From positions 1,459,001 through 1,523,000 of the forward strand of contig NZ_OY781464.1 of NCBI RefSeq assembly GCF_963676735.1: a stretch of 64,000 bases of DNA. The letters run 5' to 3'. This DNA comes from an uncultured Draconibacterium sp. (GTDB lineage: Bacteria; Bacteroidota; Bacteroidia; Bacteroidales; Prolixibacteraceae). Both the position numbers and the translations under genes were made by a program. Positions 35,411 to 43,928 of the stretch are shown here, in pieces (positions within the stretch are counted from its first letter, which is position 1; every line of letters starts with the position of its first letter). The notes under the pieces were generated by a model that made no database searches, was not told where the DNA came from, and saw only the letters and a list, made by a program, of their open reading frames with translations.

Positions 35411-37609
35411 ATGAAAAGAAGACTTACATATAGTTTTTTATTATTTGCAGTTGTTTTGTTTTCGTGCCAGCCAAAAGAGGTAGTGCAGGAAAACACGGGT
35501 TTTCCAAAATTAATTCTGCAAAAAGCGGCTGTGCCGGCTTTGGTTGATGGGATAGAAAAATACCCCATGCTTCAAACTTCTTTTGCTCAGGCAAAAGAAA
35601 CTGCCGATAACGGAATCGAGGCCGGAATTACTGTTCCTTTCCCGAAAGACCCGGGTGGTGGCTATACCCACGAAAAGCATAAGCTTAATTACATTGAAAT
35701 GTACAATGCAGGGGTGGTTTATCAACTTACCGGCGACGAAAAATATGCCGTTTTTGTTCGCGATATGCTGAATGAATACGCTACGCTTTACCCAACTTTG
35801 GGCATTCACCCAATGAAAAAGAATCAATCTCCCGGGAAACTGTTTTGGCAGGGCTTAAACGAATCGGTTTGGCTGGTGTACACCATTCAGGCTTACGATT
35901 GTATTTATGAATTTCTTTCAGCAGAAGAACAAGCAAACATTGAAGAAAACCTGTTCAAAAAAGTAGTTGAGTTTTTTACGGTTGAAGACAAGTATTCGTT
36001 CGACCGTGTGCACAACCACGGAACATGGGCCGTAGCTGGTGTTGGAATGACCGGAATGGTTTTGGGCGATTCCTCGCTGGTTCAAAAAGCATTGTATTCA
36101 ACCAAACTCGATGGCTCTGGCGGTTTCTTAAAACAAATCGACGAATTGTTTTCGCCCGATGGTTATTATGCTGAAGGGCCATACTACCAGCGTTATGCAT
36201 TAATGCCGTTTATTGTTTTTGCGCAGGCTTTGGACAATAATTTACCCGAATTAAAAATATTTGAATATAAAAATGGTTTGTTGCCCAAAGCGGTTACTAC
36301 GGTTTTGCAGCTTACCAATGCCGATGGTAAATTCTACCCCATAAACGATGCCATTAAGGAAAAATCGTGGATGACACCCGAATTAATTTTCGGAACCGAT
36401 ATCGTGTACAAACTAACAGGAAACAACAAGCTTTTAAATGTGGCCGAATACCACGGAAAAGTAATGTTGAGTGCCGAAGGATTAGCCGTAGCCAAAGCAA
36501 TTGCTGAGGACAAAACCGAAAGGTTTGAACGTGTACCGATGCTAATTTCAGATGGTGCCAATGGCGATAAAGGAGGTTTAGCATTGCTTCGTATGGGCGA
36601 CAGCGAAAACCAGACATCGGTGCTGTTTAAATTTGCCTCGCAGGGAATGGGCCACGGGCATTTCGACCGTCTGGGGATTTCACTTTACAACAAAGGCGAA
36701 GAAATTATTCCCGATTATGGTGCGGCACGTTTTCTTAACGTAGCAGCTAAAGAGGGTGGACGTTACCTGCCCGAAAATAAAACCTGGGCAAAACACACCA
36801 TTGCGCACAATGCTCTTGTGTTAAACGAGCAGTCGCATTTTGCCGGTAAACTAAAAGCTGCCGAAGAAAACGACCCCGTTTTAGTGTTTGCCGACCTGGA
36901 GAATCCTGCTGTACAAATTGTTTCGGCCACCGACGAAAATTGTTATGATGGAGCAAGCCTGAACCGCACTGTGGCCATGCTTCAGGCAGAGGGCAGAACT
37001 TACGTAATAGACCTGTATAATGTTAAAAACGAAAGCAGTGCCATGCTTGATTTGCCGGTTTATTTTAACGGACAAATTCTTAGCGCAAACTTCGATTATA
37101 CAAGATTAAACCAATATAAAGTTTTGGGAACAGACCAGGGCTACCAGCATTTAATTGTTGATGCAACAGCCCAAAATTTGCCGGCAACCGCCAGCCTAAC
37201 CTGGATGCAAGGCAATGGTTTTTATACGGTTTCAACCTTAGCTGATGCGAACACCGAATGCTTTATTACCCGCCTTGGTGCCAACGACCCCGATTATAAT
37301 CTGCGCCACCAAATGGGAATGGTATTTCGTTTTCCGAAAGCAAAAAATAAAAAGCTGCTAACGGTTTACGAAATGCATGGCGATTACAACCCGGCCAGCG
37401 AGGCGGTTTTAAATTCCGAGGGCTCGGTAAAAAGCCTGCAATTAATTGAGGGCGACGATGAAAAAGTGGCCATTCTGTTGCAACTAAAAAATGAAAAAAC
37501 AATACAACTCTTGCTCGATTTAAAATTTGCCGATTCCGTAACGAATACGGTACCAGTTAATGGCGAGACCTTGAGTTGGGACAAAAATTATAAAGTATCA
37601 ATTAAATAA
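35411..37609 (+). CDS. PL17 oligoalginate lyase (exolytic)
   Basis: 732-residue lipoprotein (Cys19 in LFSC). The exolytic PL17 enzyme releases unsaturated monomer (DEH) from oligoalginate. It has the toroid plus sheet layout and the active-site set of Alg17C-type enzymes: Asn202-His203 in RVHNHGTWAV, Tyr258/Tyr259 in GPYYQRY, and His415/His417 in MGHGHFDRLG, plus the C-terminal KTWAKHTIAHNALV segment typical of the family. Length is normal. Being a lipoprotein it probably works in the periplasm on imported oligosaccharides. It is immediately followed by kdgF (11 bp), which uses its product. Confidence 0.93.
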   Translation: MKRRLTYSFLLFAVVLFSCQPKEVVQENTGFPKLILQKAAVPALVDGIEKYPMLQTSFAQAKETADNGIEAGITVPFPKDPGGGYTHEKHKLNYIEMYNAGVVYQLTGDEKYAVFVRDMLNEYATLYPTLGIHPMKKNQSPGKLFWQGLNESVWLVYTIQAYDCIYEFLSAEEQANIEENLFKKVVEFFTVEDKYSFDRVHNHGTWAVAGVGMTGMVLGDSSLVQKALYSTKLDGSGGFLKQIDELFSPDGYYAEGPYYQRYALMPFIVFAQALDNNLPELKIFEYKNGLLPKAVTTVLQLTNADGKFYPINDAIKEKSWMTPELIFGTDIVYKLTGNNKLLNVAEYHGKVMLSAEGLAVAKAIAEDKTERFERVPMLISDGANGDKGGLALLRMGDSENQTSVLFKFASQGMGHGHFDRLGISLYNKGEEIIPDYGAARFLNVAAKEGGRYLPENKTWAKHTIAHNALVLNEQSHFAGKLKAAEENDPVLVFADLENPAVQIVSATDENCYDGASLNRTVAMLQAEGRTYVIDLYNVKNESSAMLDLPVYFNGQILSANFDYTRLNQYKVLGTDQGYQHLIVDATAQNLPATASLTWMQGNGFYTVSTLADANTECFITRLGANDPDYNLRHQMGMVFRFPKAKNKKLLTVYEMHGDYNPASEAVLNSEGSVKSLQLIEGDDEKVAILLQLKNEKTIQLLLDLKFADSVTNTVPVNGETLSWDKNYKVSIK

Positions 37610-37620
37610 AATAACAAATT

Positions 37621-37986
37621 ATGGCAAGCGAAAAATTTATTAAAAACAGCGAGAATTGGGAAGAACTTGGTGGTGGAGTATCACGTCAGTTCCAGGGTTG
37701 GGACAACCAGATTATGATGGTGAAAGTAAAGTTTGAAAAAGGTGCAGAAGGTGCGCCACATCAACACTTTCATACGCAGGCAACCTATTGTGCAGCCGGT
37801 AAGTTCGAATTCGTTATCGATGGCGAAAAAAGCATCATCGAGGCAGGTGAAGGCGTTTACATTGCACCAAACCTACTGCACAGCGCCGTGTGTTTAGAGG
37901 CTGGTATCTTAATCGATGTATTTAGTCCGGTTCGCGAAGATTTCCTTGACGGAAGCGGTGTTTCGTATTTCGGAGATAAAAAATAG
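37621..37986 (+). CDS. kdgF: KdgF-type cupin, DEH-converting enzyme
   Basis: 121-residue single-domain cupin. The metal ligands are visible in PHQHFHTQATYC (two His and Gln) and the second motif IAPNLLHSAVC (His). The Asp and Arg of the LIDVFSPVREDF segment are six residues apart, as in the catalytic pair of KdgF. KdgF converts the 4,5-unsaturated uronate from exolytic lyases to the linear keto form, the entry to the DEH route. No signal peptide, so it is cytoplasmic. Position between PL17 and the hexuronate transporter supports the assignment. Confidence 0.87.
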   Translation: MASEKFIKNSENWEELGGGVSRQFQGWDNQIMMVKVKFEKGAEGAPHQHFHTQATYCAAGKFEFVIDGEKSIIEAGEGVYIAPNLLHSAVCLEAGILIDVFSPVREDFLDGSGVSYFGDKK

Positions 37987-37991
37987 TAGCT

Positions 37992-39281
37992 ATGAAAATT
38001 AAAGGATTTAGATGGTGGATAATTGGCTTAATCTTTTTAGCCACCGTAATTAATTATATCGACAGAAGTGCCCTGAGTATCATGTGGGGTGGAGCAGATA
38101 TCAGCGGATCTATTGCTCAATCGTTGGGTTTAACCAAAAACGATTATGCATTAATTTCTAATGTATTTATGGTTGCATACGCACTGGGACAATTGTTCTC
38201 GGGCAAAATATTCGATAAGGTGGGTACACGTATCGGATATGTCTTAAGTATTGGTATTTGGGGACTTTCTTCATTCATGCATTCAATGGCACGCGGAGTT
38301 TTATCCTTAAGTATTCTTAGAACAACATTGGGTATTTCCGAAGCCGGTAACTGGCCAGGAGCTGTAAAAAGTAATGCCGAATGGTTTCCAATAAAAGAAA
38401 GAGCAATTGCACAGGGGCTTTTTAATGCCGGAGCATCAATCGGCTCTGTAATTGCTCCCTTGATTATTGGTTTCTTATTTGTAGCCTATGGATGGAGAAC
38501 CACATTTATGATAGTCGGTTCATTCGGATTACTTTGGATTATTCCATGGTTGATAATCAACAAAACAAGTTTAAAGAAACACCCATGGGTAACAGAACAT
38601 GAAAGACAATACATTCTTGCAGGACAGAGTATTGCTGATCAAAAAGCAGATGATTCAACTAAAGGATTGAGTTTAAAACAAATTCTTTCACACAAAGAAT
38701 CATGGTCGATAGTTGTAGGACGTTTTTTCCTTGAGCCAATTTGGTGGCTATTTGTAACATGGATGCCTATTTATCTTTTTGATACTTATGGGTTTAATGT
38801 GAAAGAAGTCGCTTTGTTCCTGTGGGTGCCTTATGTTGGCGCTGCTGTTGGAAGTATCGCAGGAGGTTATGTCTCCGGTAGAATTATTGCTAAAACCGGG
38901 TCGATAAATAAAGGACGTAAAACAACCATTGTAATAGGTGGAGCGATAATGCTGGCAGGATTAATCGCAACAATTTTATTTGGCGATACAGCTTTAAAAT
39001 TTGTACTCATTGTTTGTACCGTGTTATTCGGATTCCAGTTTGCAATTGGTAATGTACAAACTTTGCCAAGTGACTTTTTCAGTGGAAAATCAGTTGGATC
39101 GTTGGCAGGATTAGGTGGTATGATCGGGGTCTTCTCAGTGATCGTAATGAACTTTGTAGTTCCTGTTGTAGCCAAAATATCCTACACGCCGGTATTTATT
39201 GCTATTGCCGTATTTGTTCCACTCGGAGTAGGTGCCATTTATTTCTTTGCCAGAAATATCAAGCCGGTAGATGAAAAATAA
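37992..39281 (+). CDS. MFS hexuronate transporter (ExuT type)
   Basis: 429 residues, 12 predicted membrane helices. The N-terminal INYIDRSALSIMW, the helix-4/5 motif LGISEAGNWPGAVK and the C-terminal half are those of the anion:cation symporter (ACS) group of the major facilitator family, whose ExuT members carry hexuronates. In alginate loci this protein is taken to import DEH or short uronates across the inner membrane; substrate here is inferred. It follows kdgF by 5 bp. Confidence 0.9.
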   Translation: MKIKGFRWWIIGLIFLATVINYIDRSALSIMWGGADISGSIAQSLGLTKNDYALISNVFMVAYALGQLFSGKIFDKVGTRIGYVLSIGIWGLSSFMHSMARGVLSLSILRTTLGISEAGNWPGAVKSNAEWFPIKERAIAQGLFNAGASIGSVIAPLIIGFLFVAYGWRTTFMIVGSFGLLWIIPWLIINKTSLKKHPWVTEHERQYILAGQSIADQKADDSTKGLSLKQILSHKESWSIVVGRFFLEPIWWLFVTWMPIYLFDTYGFNVKEVALFLWVPYVGAAVGSIAGGYVSGRIIAKTGSINKGRKTTIVIGGAIMLAGLIATILFGDTALKFVLIVCTVLFGFQFAIGNVQTLPSDFFSGKSVGSLAGLGGMIGVFSVIVMNFVVPVVAKISYTPVFIAIAVFVPLGVGAIYFFARNIKPVDEK

Positions 39282-39363
39282 AAATCAATAATAAAATGAG
39301 TTTCATCCCTCAAATGAAAAGACTGATGAAGCTTGAAATAAAAACATTAAAAATATAGAGATT

Positions 39364-40119
39364 ATGAGTTCAAAGGTAGCAGTTATTACAGGAGCAACAG
39401 GCGGTATTGGTTTTGCAGTGGCAAAACAATTAGGAAAAGATGGGTATACTGTAGTGTTAAATGGTATTGAAGACGAAGCCGGCGCTGAAAGAGTAAAAGA
39501 GCTGGCGGCAGAAGGAATTACAGCAGAGTACTATGGCTTTGATATGACCGACTCGGCAGCGGTAACCGAGAATATTACAAAAATTGGTGAAAAGTATGGA
39601 AAAATTGATGCGCTGATTAACAATACAGGAGGTATTGGCGTAAGAGCTCGTTTTGAAGAAATGACCGATGAGCAATACAAGTTTGTTATGGCTCTTAATT
39701 TAGATTCGGTTTTTTATGCTTCAAGAGCAGCTATCCCTTTCCTTAAAAAGGGTGAAAATGCATCGATTATTAATTACACCTCGAATGCTGCCTGGAATGG
39801 AGCAGGACCAGGTGCCGGTATTTATTCAGCTTCAAAAGGTGGCGTGCAATCAATTACGCGTGCCCTGGCTAAAGATTTGGCAGAATATGGAATTAGAGTA
39901 AATGCTGTATCGCCGGGTACCATCGATACTCCTTTCCACGCGCAAATTAAAGCAACTAAACCAGAAGTTTTTGCTTCATGGAAAAACAGTGTGCTATTAG
40001 GACGCTTAGGTGAGCCGGAAGAAGTTTCGGGCGTTATTTCTTTCTTATTAAGCGATGCTGCCTCTTTCATTACTGCTGAAACCATTCAGATTGGTGGTGG
40101 ACAGGCTCTCGGAATTTAA
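39364..40119 (+). CDS. SDR-family reductase, likely DEH reductase
   Basis: 251-residue classical short-chain dehydrogenase. The dinucleotide motif is TGATGGIG near the N-terminus, with NNTGG at the fourth strand, catalytic Tyr-Lys in YSASKGG and preceding Ser in NYTSNAAW, and the IGGGQALGI C-terminus. In this neighbourhood it should reduce DEH to 2-keto-3-deoxygluconate (KDG). KduD-like activity is the main alternative. The 82-bp gap to the transporter has no terminator. It is the last gene before the terminator at 40.2 kb. Confidence 0.85.
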   Translation: MSSKVAVITGATGGIGFAVAKQLGKDGYTVVLNGIEDEAGAERVKELAAEGITAEYYGFDMTDSAAVTENITKIGEKYGKIDALINNTGGIGVRARFEEMTDEQYKFVMALNLDSVFYASRAAIPFLKKGENASIINYTSNAAWNGAGPGAGIYSASKGGVQSITRALAKDLAEYGIRVNAVSPGTIDTPFHAQIKATKPEVFASWKNSVLLGRLGEPEEVSGVISFLLSDAASFITAETIQIGGGQALGI

Positions 40120-40167
40120 TTGGCAATTGAAATTTCAGGTGGTTTATTTCCAAAACCATCTTTCGCA

Positions 40168-40250
40168 TAGTTTAGTTTGACTAGTTAGTTTCAACAGCCG
40201 GATACATCAAAAATCTTCTGACATAAAGTTGTGTATTCGGCTGTTTTTTT
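40168..40250 (+). terminator. Terminator with TAGTTTAGTTTG tract and long-loop hairpin
   Basis: A TAGTTTAGTTTGACTAGTTAG-type tract (40168-40191) leads into a stem AACAGCCGGATACA (40193-40206) / TGTATTCGGCTGTT (40232-40245, one mismatch), with a 25-nt loop and a T7 tract. The layout equals that at 29.17 kb. It should end the DehR-side operon before the TauE-like gene. Confidence 0.8.
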
Positions 40251-40253
40251 AGT

Positions 40254-41012
40254 ATGAACGAATTAAAATTAATAGAATTGGCAGCCTTAAGTGGAGCCGG
40301 TATACTTGCCGGTTTTATAAATGTTGTGGCGGGTGGCGGCTCGTTATTAACCTTGCCGCTGATGATATTTTTCGGACTGCCTCCGGTGGTTGCCAACGGA
40401 ACAAACCGTATCGGAATTATTGCCCAGAATATTGTGGCAGTCTCTAATTTTTCGCGAAAAGGCGTTTTTGTTTTTCCGTATAGTTTGTATGCAGGTGGTG
40501 TTGCAATTGTTGGCTCGATACTTGGTTCAATGCTGGCGCTCGAAATGGACGACCAGCTCTTTAATCGCATTCTATCGCTTGTAATGATAGCCACAGGAGC
40601 GGCCATTTTTTTCAATCACAAAAAAACAGCCTTAATCAGTGCTGTGCCTCAGGTAAAAAACCAGGCGCTTAGTTTGTTCTTGTTTTTCTTTATCGGCATT
40701 TATGGTGGTTTTATTCATGTCGGAATTGGTTTTTTAATGATTCTCATTCTTTCGCGCATAAATCAACTGTCCTTAAAATATGCCAATAGTATTAAAGTGT
40801 TTGTGGCCTTGTTATTTAGTATTTCTTCAATAATTGTTTTTATCGTAAACGACGCCATAAACTGGAAAGTTGGTTTTGCTTTGGCCATCGGAACTGCTTT
40901 TGGCGGCTATCTCGGAAGTCATTTTACGATGAAAAAAAGCGAAAAATGGATAAAACTTATCCTTATTCTGGCTATTGGAGTAATGGCCATTAAATTGTGG
41001 TTTATAAAATAA
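40254..41012 (+). CDS. TauE/SafE-family membrane permease
   Basis: 252 residues, about 8 membrane helices, with the family's GAGILAGFINVVAGGGS start and a second GIYGGFIHVGIGF repeat. TauE/SafE proteins export sulfite, sulfoacetate or related organic anions. Its place beside KDG kinase may reflect efflux of a small acid, or it may serve sulfated glycans degraded by the neighbouring locus; the sequence does not decide. A terminator 4 bp upstream separates it from the DehR gene, so it needs its own promoter or readthrough. Confidence 0.85.
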   Translation: MNELKLIELAALSGAGILAGFINVVAGGGSLLTLPLMIFFGLPPVVANGTNRIGIIAQNIVAVSNFSRKGVFVFPYSLYAGGVAIVGSILGSMLALEMDDQLFNRILSLVMIATGAAIFFNHKKTALISAVPQVKNQALSLFLFFFIGIYGGFIHVGIGFLMILILSRINQLSLKYANSIKVFVALLFSISSIIVFIVNDAINWKVGFALAIGTAFGGYLGSHFTMKKSEKWIKLILILAIGVMAIKLWFIK

Positions 41013-41023
41013 AAAGAATAATC

Positions 41024-42124
41024 ATGACTAAAATGAAAATCAAATCAAAATCAGAATGCACTTACGATTGCATCTCGTTGGGTGAAGTAATGTTAAGGCT
41101 CGACCCGGGCGAGGGTCGTATAAGAACAACCCGACAGTTTCGTGCCTGGGAAGGCGGTGGCGAATACAATGTATCGCGTGGACTGAGAAGGTGTTTTGGC
41201 AAGAAAACAGCAATTATTACAGCGCTGGCCGATAACGAAGTTGGCGCTTTGGTTGAAGATTTTATGCTGCAAGGCGGCCTTGATACCCAGTTTATAAAAT
41301 GGGTGCCTTACGATGGTTGTGGGCGAACAGTTCGCAACGGGCTGAATTTTACCGAACGTGGTTTTGGTATCCGTGGTGCCAAAGGTGTTTCCGACCGTGG
41401 CAATACAGCTGCTTCGCAACTAAAACCGGGCGATATCGACTGGGAATACATTTTCGGAACACTTGGCGTACGCTGGATGCACACCGGAGGTATTTTTGCA
41501 GCCCTTTCTGAAACAGCAGCCGAAACCGTAATTGAAGCGGTAAAAGTGGCTAAAAAATACGGTACCATCGTATCGTACGATTTAAACTACCGCCCATCGT
41601 TATGGAAAGCTATTGGAGGCGAAAAGAAAGCACAGGAAGTAAACCGCGAGATAGCTAAGTACGTAGATGTAATGATTGGCAACGAAGAAGATTTTACAGC
41701 ATGCCTGGGTCTTGAAATAGAAGGCAACGAAGAGAACCTTAAAGAACTGGATTTGTCGGGCTACAAAAGCATGATAAAAACGGCCTTGAAAGAATTTCCG
41801 AATTTTCAGGTAATTGCCACAACGCTGCGTACGGTAAAAACAGCAACGGTAAACTCGTGGGGAGCCATTTGTTATTCCGAAGGCGTAATTCACGAAGCTG
41901 AGCACCGCGAAGATTTGGAGATTATGGACCGCGTAGGTGGCGGCGACAGTTTTGCATCGGGCTTAATTTACGGTTTTCTTGAATTTAACGACGGAGCAAA
42001 AGCAGTAGAATACGGTGCCGCACACGGTGCTTTGGCCATGACAACTCCGGGCGATACCACCATGGCAACACTCTCGGAAGTGGAAAAAATTATTGGTGGA
42101 GGTAGTGCGCGGGTAGACCGATAG
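41024..42124 (+). CDS. kdgK: 2-keto-3-deoxygluconate kinase (PfkB family)
   Basis: 366 residues from ATG 41024; an upstream GTG at 40997 overlaps the previous gene and is rejected. PfkB/ribokinase fold with the N-terminal SLGEVMLRLDPGEGRI, substrate-binding region WEGGGEYNVSRGLRR and catalytic Asp in DRVGGGDSFASG. It would phosphorylate KDG to KDPG using ATP in the cytoplasm. It is longer than average for KdgK (about 310-340) because of an insert around residues 220-270. It pairs with the aldolase gene 1.1 kb downstream. Confidence 0.9.
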   Translation: MTKMKIKSKSECTYDCISLGEVMLRLDPGEGRIRTTRQFRAWEGGGEYNVSRGLRRCFGKKTAIITALADNEVGALVEDFMLQGGLDTQFIKWVPYDGCGRTVRNGLNFTERGFGIRGAKGVSDRGNTAASQLKPGDIDWEYIFGTLGVRWMHTGGIFAALSETAAETVIEAVKVAKKYGTIVSYDLNYRPSLWKAIGGEKKAQEVNREIAKYVDVMIGNEEDFTACLGLEIEGNEENLKELDLSGYKSMIKTALKEFPNFQVIATTLRTVKTATVNSWGAICYSEGVIHEAEHREDLEIMDRVGGGDSFASGLIYGFLEFNDGAKAVEYGAAHGALAMTTPGDTTMATLSEVEKIIGGGSARVDR

Positions 42125-42188
42125 GAAAGCTTGAAGACCGAAGTCACAAGCTCGAAGAAAAGAATCCCAACGAGATTAATATGAATAA

Positions 42189-42279
42189 CCCCGGGTTTTA
42201 ACCTGGGGAATAAAAGAACAAATCAAAATACGGCGCAACCGGATAAGCAGATTGAAAACAAATTGTACCATGCGCCGTA
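42189..42279 (+). repeat. REP-like intergenic inverted repeats
   Basis: Two adjacent hairpins: CCCCGGGTTTTAACCTGGGG (42189-42208, stems CCCCGGGTT/AACCTGGGG with a tiny loop) and TACGGCGCA (42229-42237) / TGCGCCGTA (42271-42279) around a 33-bp loop. The whole block lies in the 230-bp gap between kdgK and the SDR gene, and is more GC-rich than its surroundings. It is REP-like in form; whether it recurs in the genome cannot be seen here. Confidence 0.5.
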
Positions 42280-42354
42280 ATGAATGAAATGTAGCTTTGA
42301 AAAGCTGTCCTACATTGACCATTAGGAAGACATTTAACAATTAAAAACACAATA

Positions 42355-43116
42355 ATGAATAAACTTATAGGCAAAAATGCCTTTATAACCGGCACTTCGC
42401 AGGGAATTGGGGCAGCAATATCAAAACTTTTGATTGAAGAAGGATGCAATGTTTGCATGCATTATTTCAGTTCGAACGAGGAGCCTATGCGCCTTAAAAA
42501 AATAGCTGAAGACAATGGTCAGAAGGCCATTTGTCTGCAAGCCGATTTAACCAACGAGCAAGAAGCTAAAAAGTGTATAAGTGAGGCAGTAGAGGCAATG
42601 GGAACTTTTGATGTTCTTATCAATAACTCGGGTTCGCTGGTAAAACGCAGCTTTGTTGGTGATATTGAAATGGATTACTGGCAAAAGTTGATTGACATTA
42701 ACCTGACTACGATGATGTTGGTAACACGCGAAATAATCCCTCACCTTAATAATGAGGAAGGTTCGAGCATTGTAAATGTTGCCTCGTTGGCAGGCCGTGT
42801 TGGAGGGCATCCGGGGTCGCTGGTGTATTCCATGTGTAAAGGTGCTGTGCTAACCTGGAGCCGTGCCTTAGCCAAAGAAGTTGCGCCGCAGGGAATCCGG
42901 GTAAATTCTGTTGCTCCCGGATTTATCCAGGGAACTGCTTTTCATGCAACCCATACAACCGAAGAATCTGCAAAGAAAACAATCGAAGGCATTCCGTTGC
43001 AACGCTCAGGCAATCCCGATGATGTGGCGCGTGCTGTAGCTTTCCTTGCTTCGGAGTATGATGGATTTATTACCGGCGAGACACTGGATATTAATGGCGG
43101 AGTTTATTCGGCTTAA
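42355..43116 (+). CDS. SDR-family oxidoreductase, second in locus (KduD/DehR-like)
   Basis: 253-residue classical SDR. Cofactor motif TGTSQGIG, NNSGS at strand four, catalytic Tyr-Lys in YSMCKGA and C-terminal TGETLDINGGVYSA. It resembles KduD/FabG-type reductases. Two SDRs in one locus could split reduction of DEH between NADH and NADPH or work on different uronate intermediates. The start at 42355 has no other good ATG nearby. Confidence 0.83.
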   Translation: MNKLIGKNAFITGTSQGIGAAISKLLIEEGCNVCMHYFSSNEEPMRLKKIAEDNGQKAICLQADLTNEQEAKKCISEAVEAMGTFDVLINNSGSLVKRSFVGDIEMDYWQKLIDINLTTMMLVTREIIPHLNNEEGSSIVNVASLAGRVGGHPGSLVYSMCKGAVLTWSRALAKEVAPQGIRVNSVAPGFIQGTAFHATHTTEESAKKTIEGIPLQRSGNPDDVARAVAFLASEYDGFITGETLDINGGVYSA

Positions 43117-43211
43117 TATTAAGTTGGTAAAGATTGAATAAATAAAATAAAAACTGGTTGTCCTGCCAGTCCTCTCTGCCAGTAGGCGGAGAGTCAAAGG
43201 GGGCTTTTATT

Positions 43212-43880
43212 ATGGCAAGAATTTCAAGAATAGAAGTAGCACAAACAATGAAAGCAAGCGGTATGGTGCCGGTGTTTTATCATCAGGATATTGAAGTATG
43301 TAAAGCAGTGGTAAAAGCCTGTTACGATGGTGGCGTTCGGTTATTCGAATTTACCAACCGTGGCGATTTTGCTACACTTGTATTTGCAGAACTCAACAAA
43401 TGGACCATCGAAAACTGCCCCGAAATGATTATGGGCGTAGGCTCGATTGTTGACGAAGCAACAGCAGCCATGTACATTGCTTTGGGAACCAACTTTGTGG
43501 TAGCTCCGTTAATCGACGAGGCAACGGCAAAAGTGTGTAATAAGCGCAAAATTGCGTGGAGTCCGGGTTGTGGTTCGGTAACCGAAATAGGCAAAGCACA
43601 CGAATTGGGAGCTGAGGTAGTAAAAATATTCCCGGGCTCGCAAGTGGGCGGACCAAGCTTTGTAAAAGCCGTTAAAGGCCCAATGCCTTACGCCAGCATA
43701 ATGCCAACAGGAGGCGTTTCGCCAACCGAAGATAACCTGAAACAATGGTTTGATGCGGGAGTAACCTGTGTGGGCATGGGAAGCCAATTGTTTCCGAAAG
43801 TTGTTTTGGCCGAGAAAAATTACCAGTACATTACCGATAAATGTGCCGAAGCATTGGCAATAATCGAAAAGCTGAAATAG
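43212..43880 (+). CDS. kdgA: KDPG/KHG aldolase
   Basis: 222 residues from ATG 43212; an upstream in-frame TTG at 43158 would add 18 residues that look non-coding and cover a hairpin. The aldolase signature is clear: FEFTNRGD near the N-terminus, IMGVGSIVD, Schiff-base Lys in EVVKIFPGSQVGG and the phosphate site MPTGGVSP. It splits KDPG to pyruvate and glyceraldehyde-3-phosphate, the final step of alginate catabolism. A CTCTCTGCC/GGCGGAGAG hairpin (43172-43193, loop AGTA) lies just before it. Confidence 0.93.
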   Translation: MARISRIEVAQTMKASGMVPVFYHQDIEVCKAVVKACYDGGVRLFEFTNRGDFATLVFAELNKWTIENCPEMIMGVGSIVDEATAAMYIALGTNFVVAPLIDEATAKVCNKRKIAWSPGCGSVTEIGKAHELGAEVVKIFPGSQVGGPSFVKAVKGPMPYASIMPTGGVSPTEDNLKQWFDAGVTCVGMGSQLFPKVVLAEKNYQYITDKCAEALAIIEKLK

Positions 43881-43928
43881 CAGAGACTACTAAAAAGCAC
43901 GCTTTTTAACCAATTTTAAACTAAAAAA

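Noticed and set aside
40997..41023. Upstream GTG start for KDG kinase
   Set aside because: It overlaps the TauE-like gene and adds residues without family similarity; the ATG at 41024 is better.
43153..43170. ACTGG/CCAGT inverted repeat before kdgA as a regulator operator
   Set aside because: The arms are 8 bp apart and lack the TGGTC/GACCA core seen at the regulator promoter.
43158..43211. Upstream TTG start for KDPG aldolase
   Set aside because: The extra 18 residues cover a hairpin and are not aldolase-like; the family N-terminus begins at 43212.
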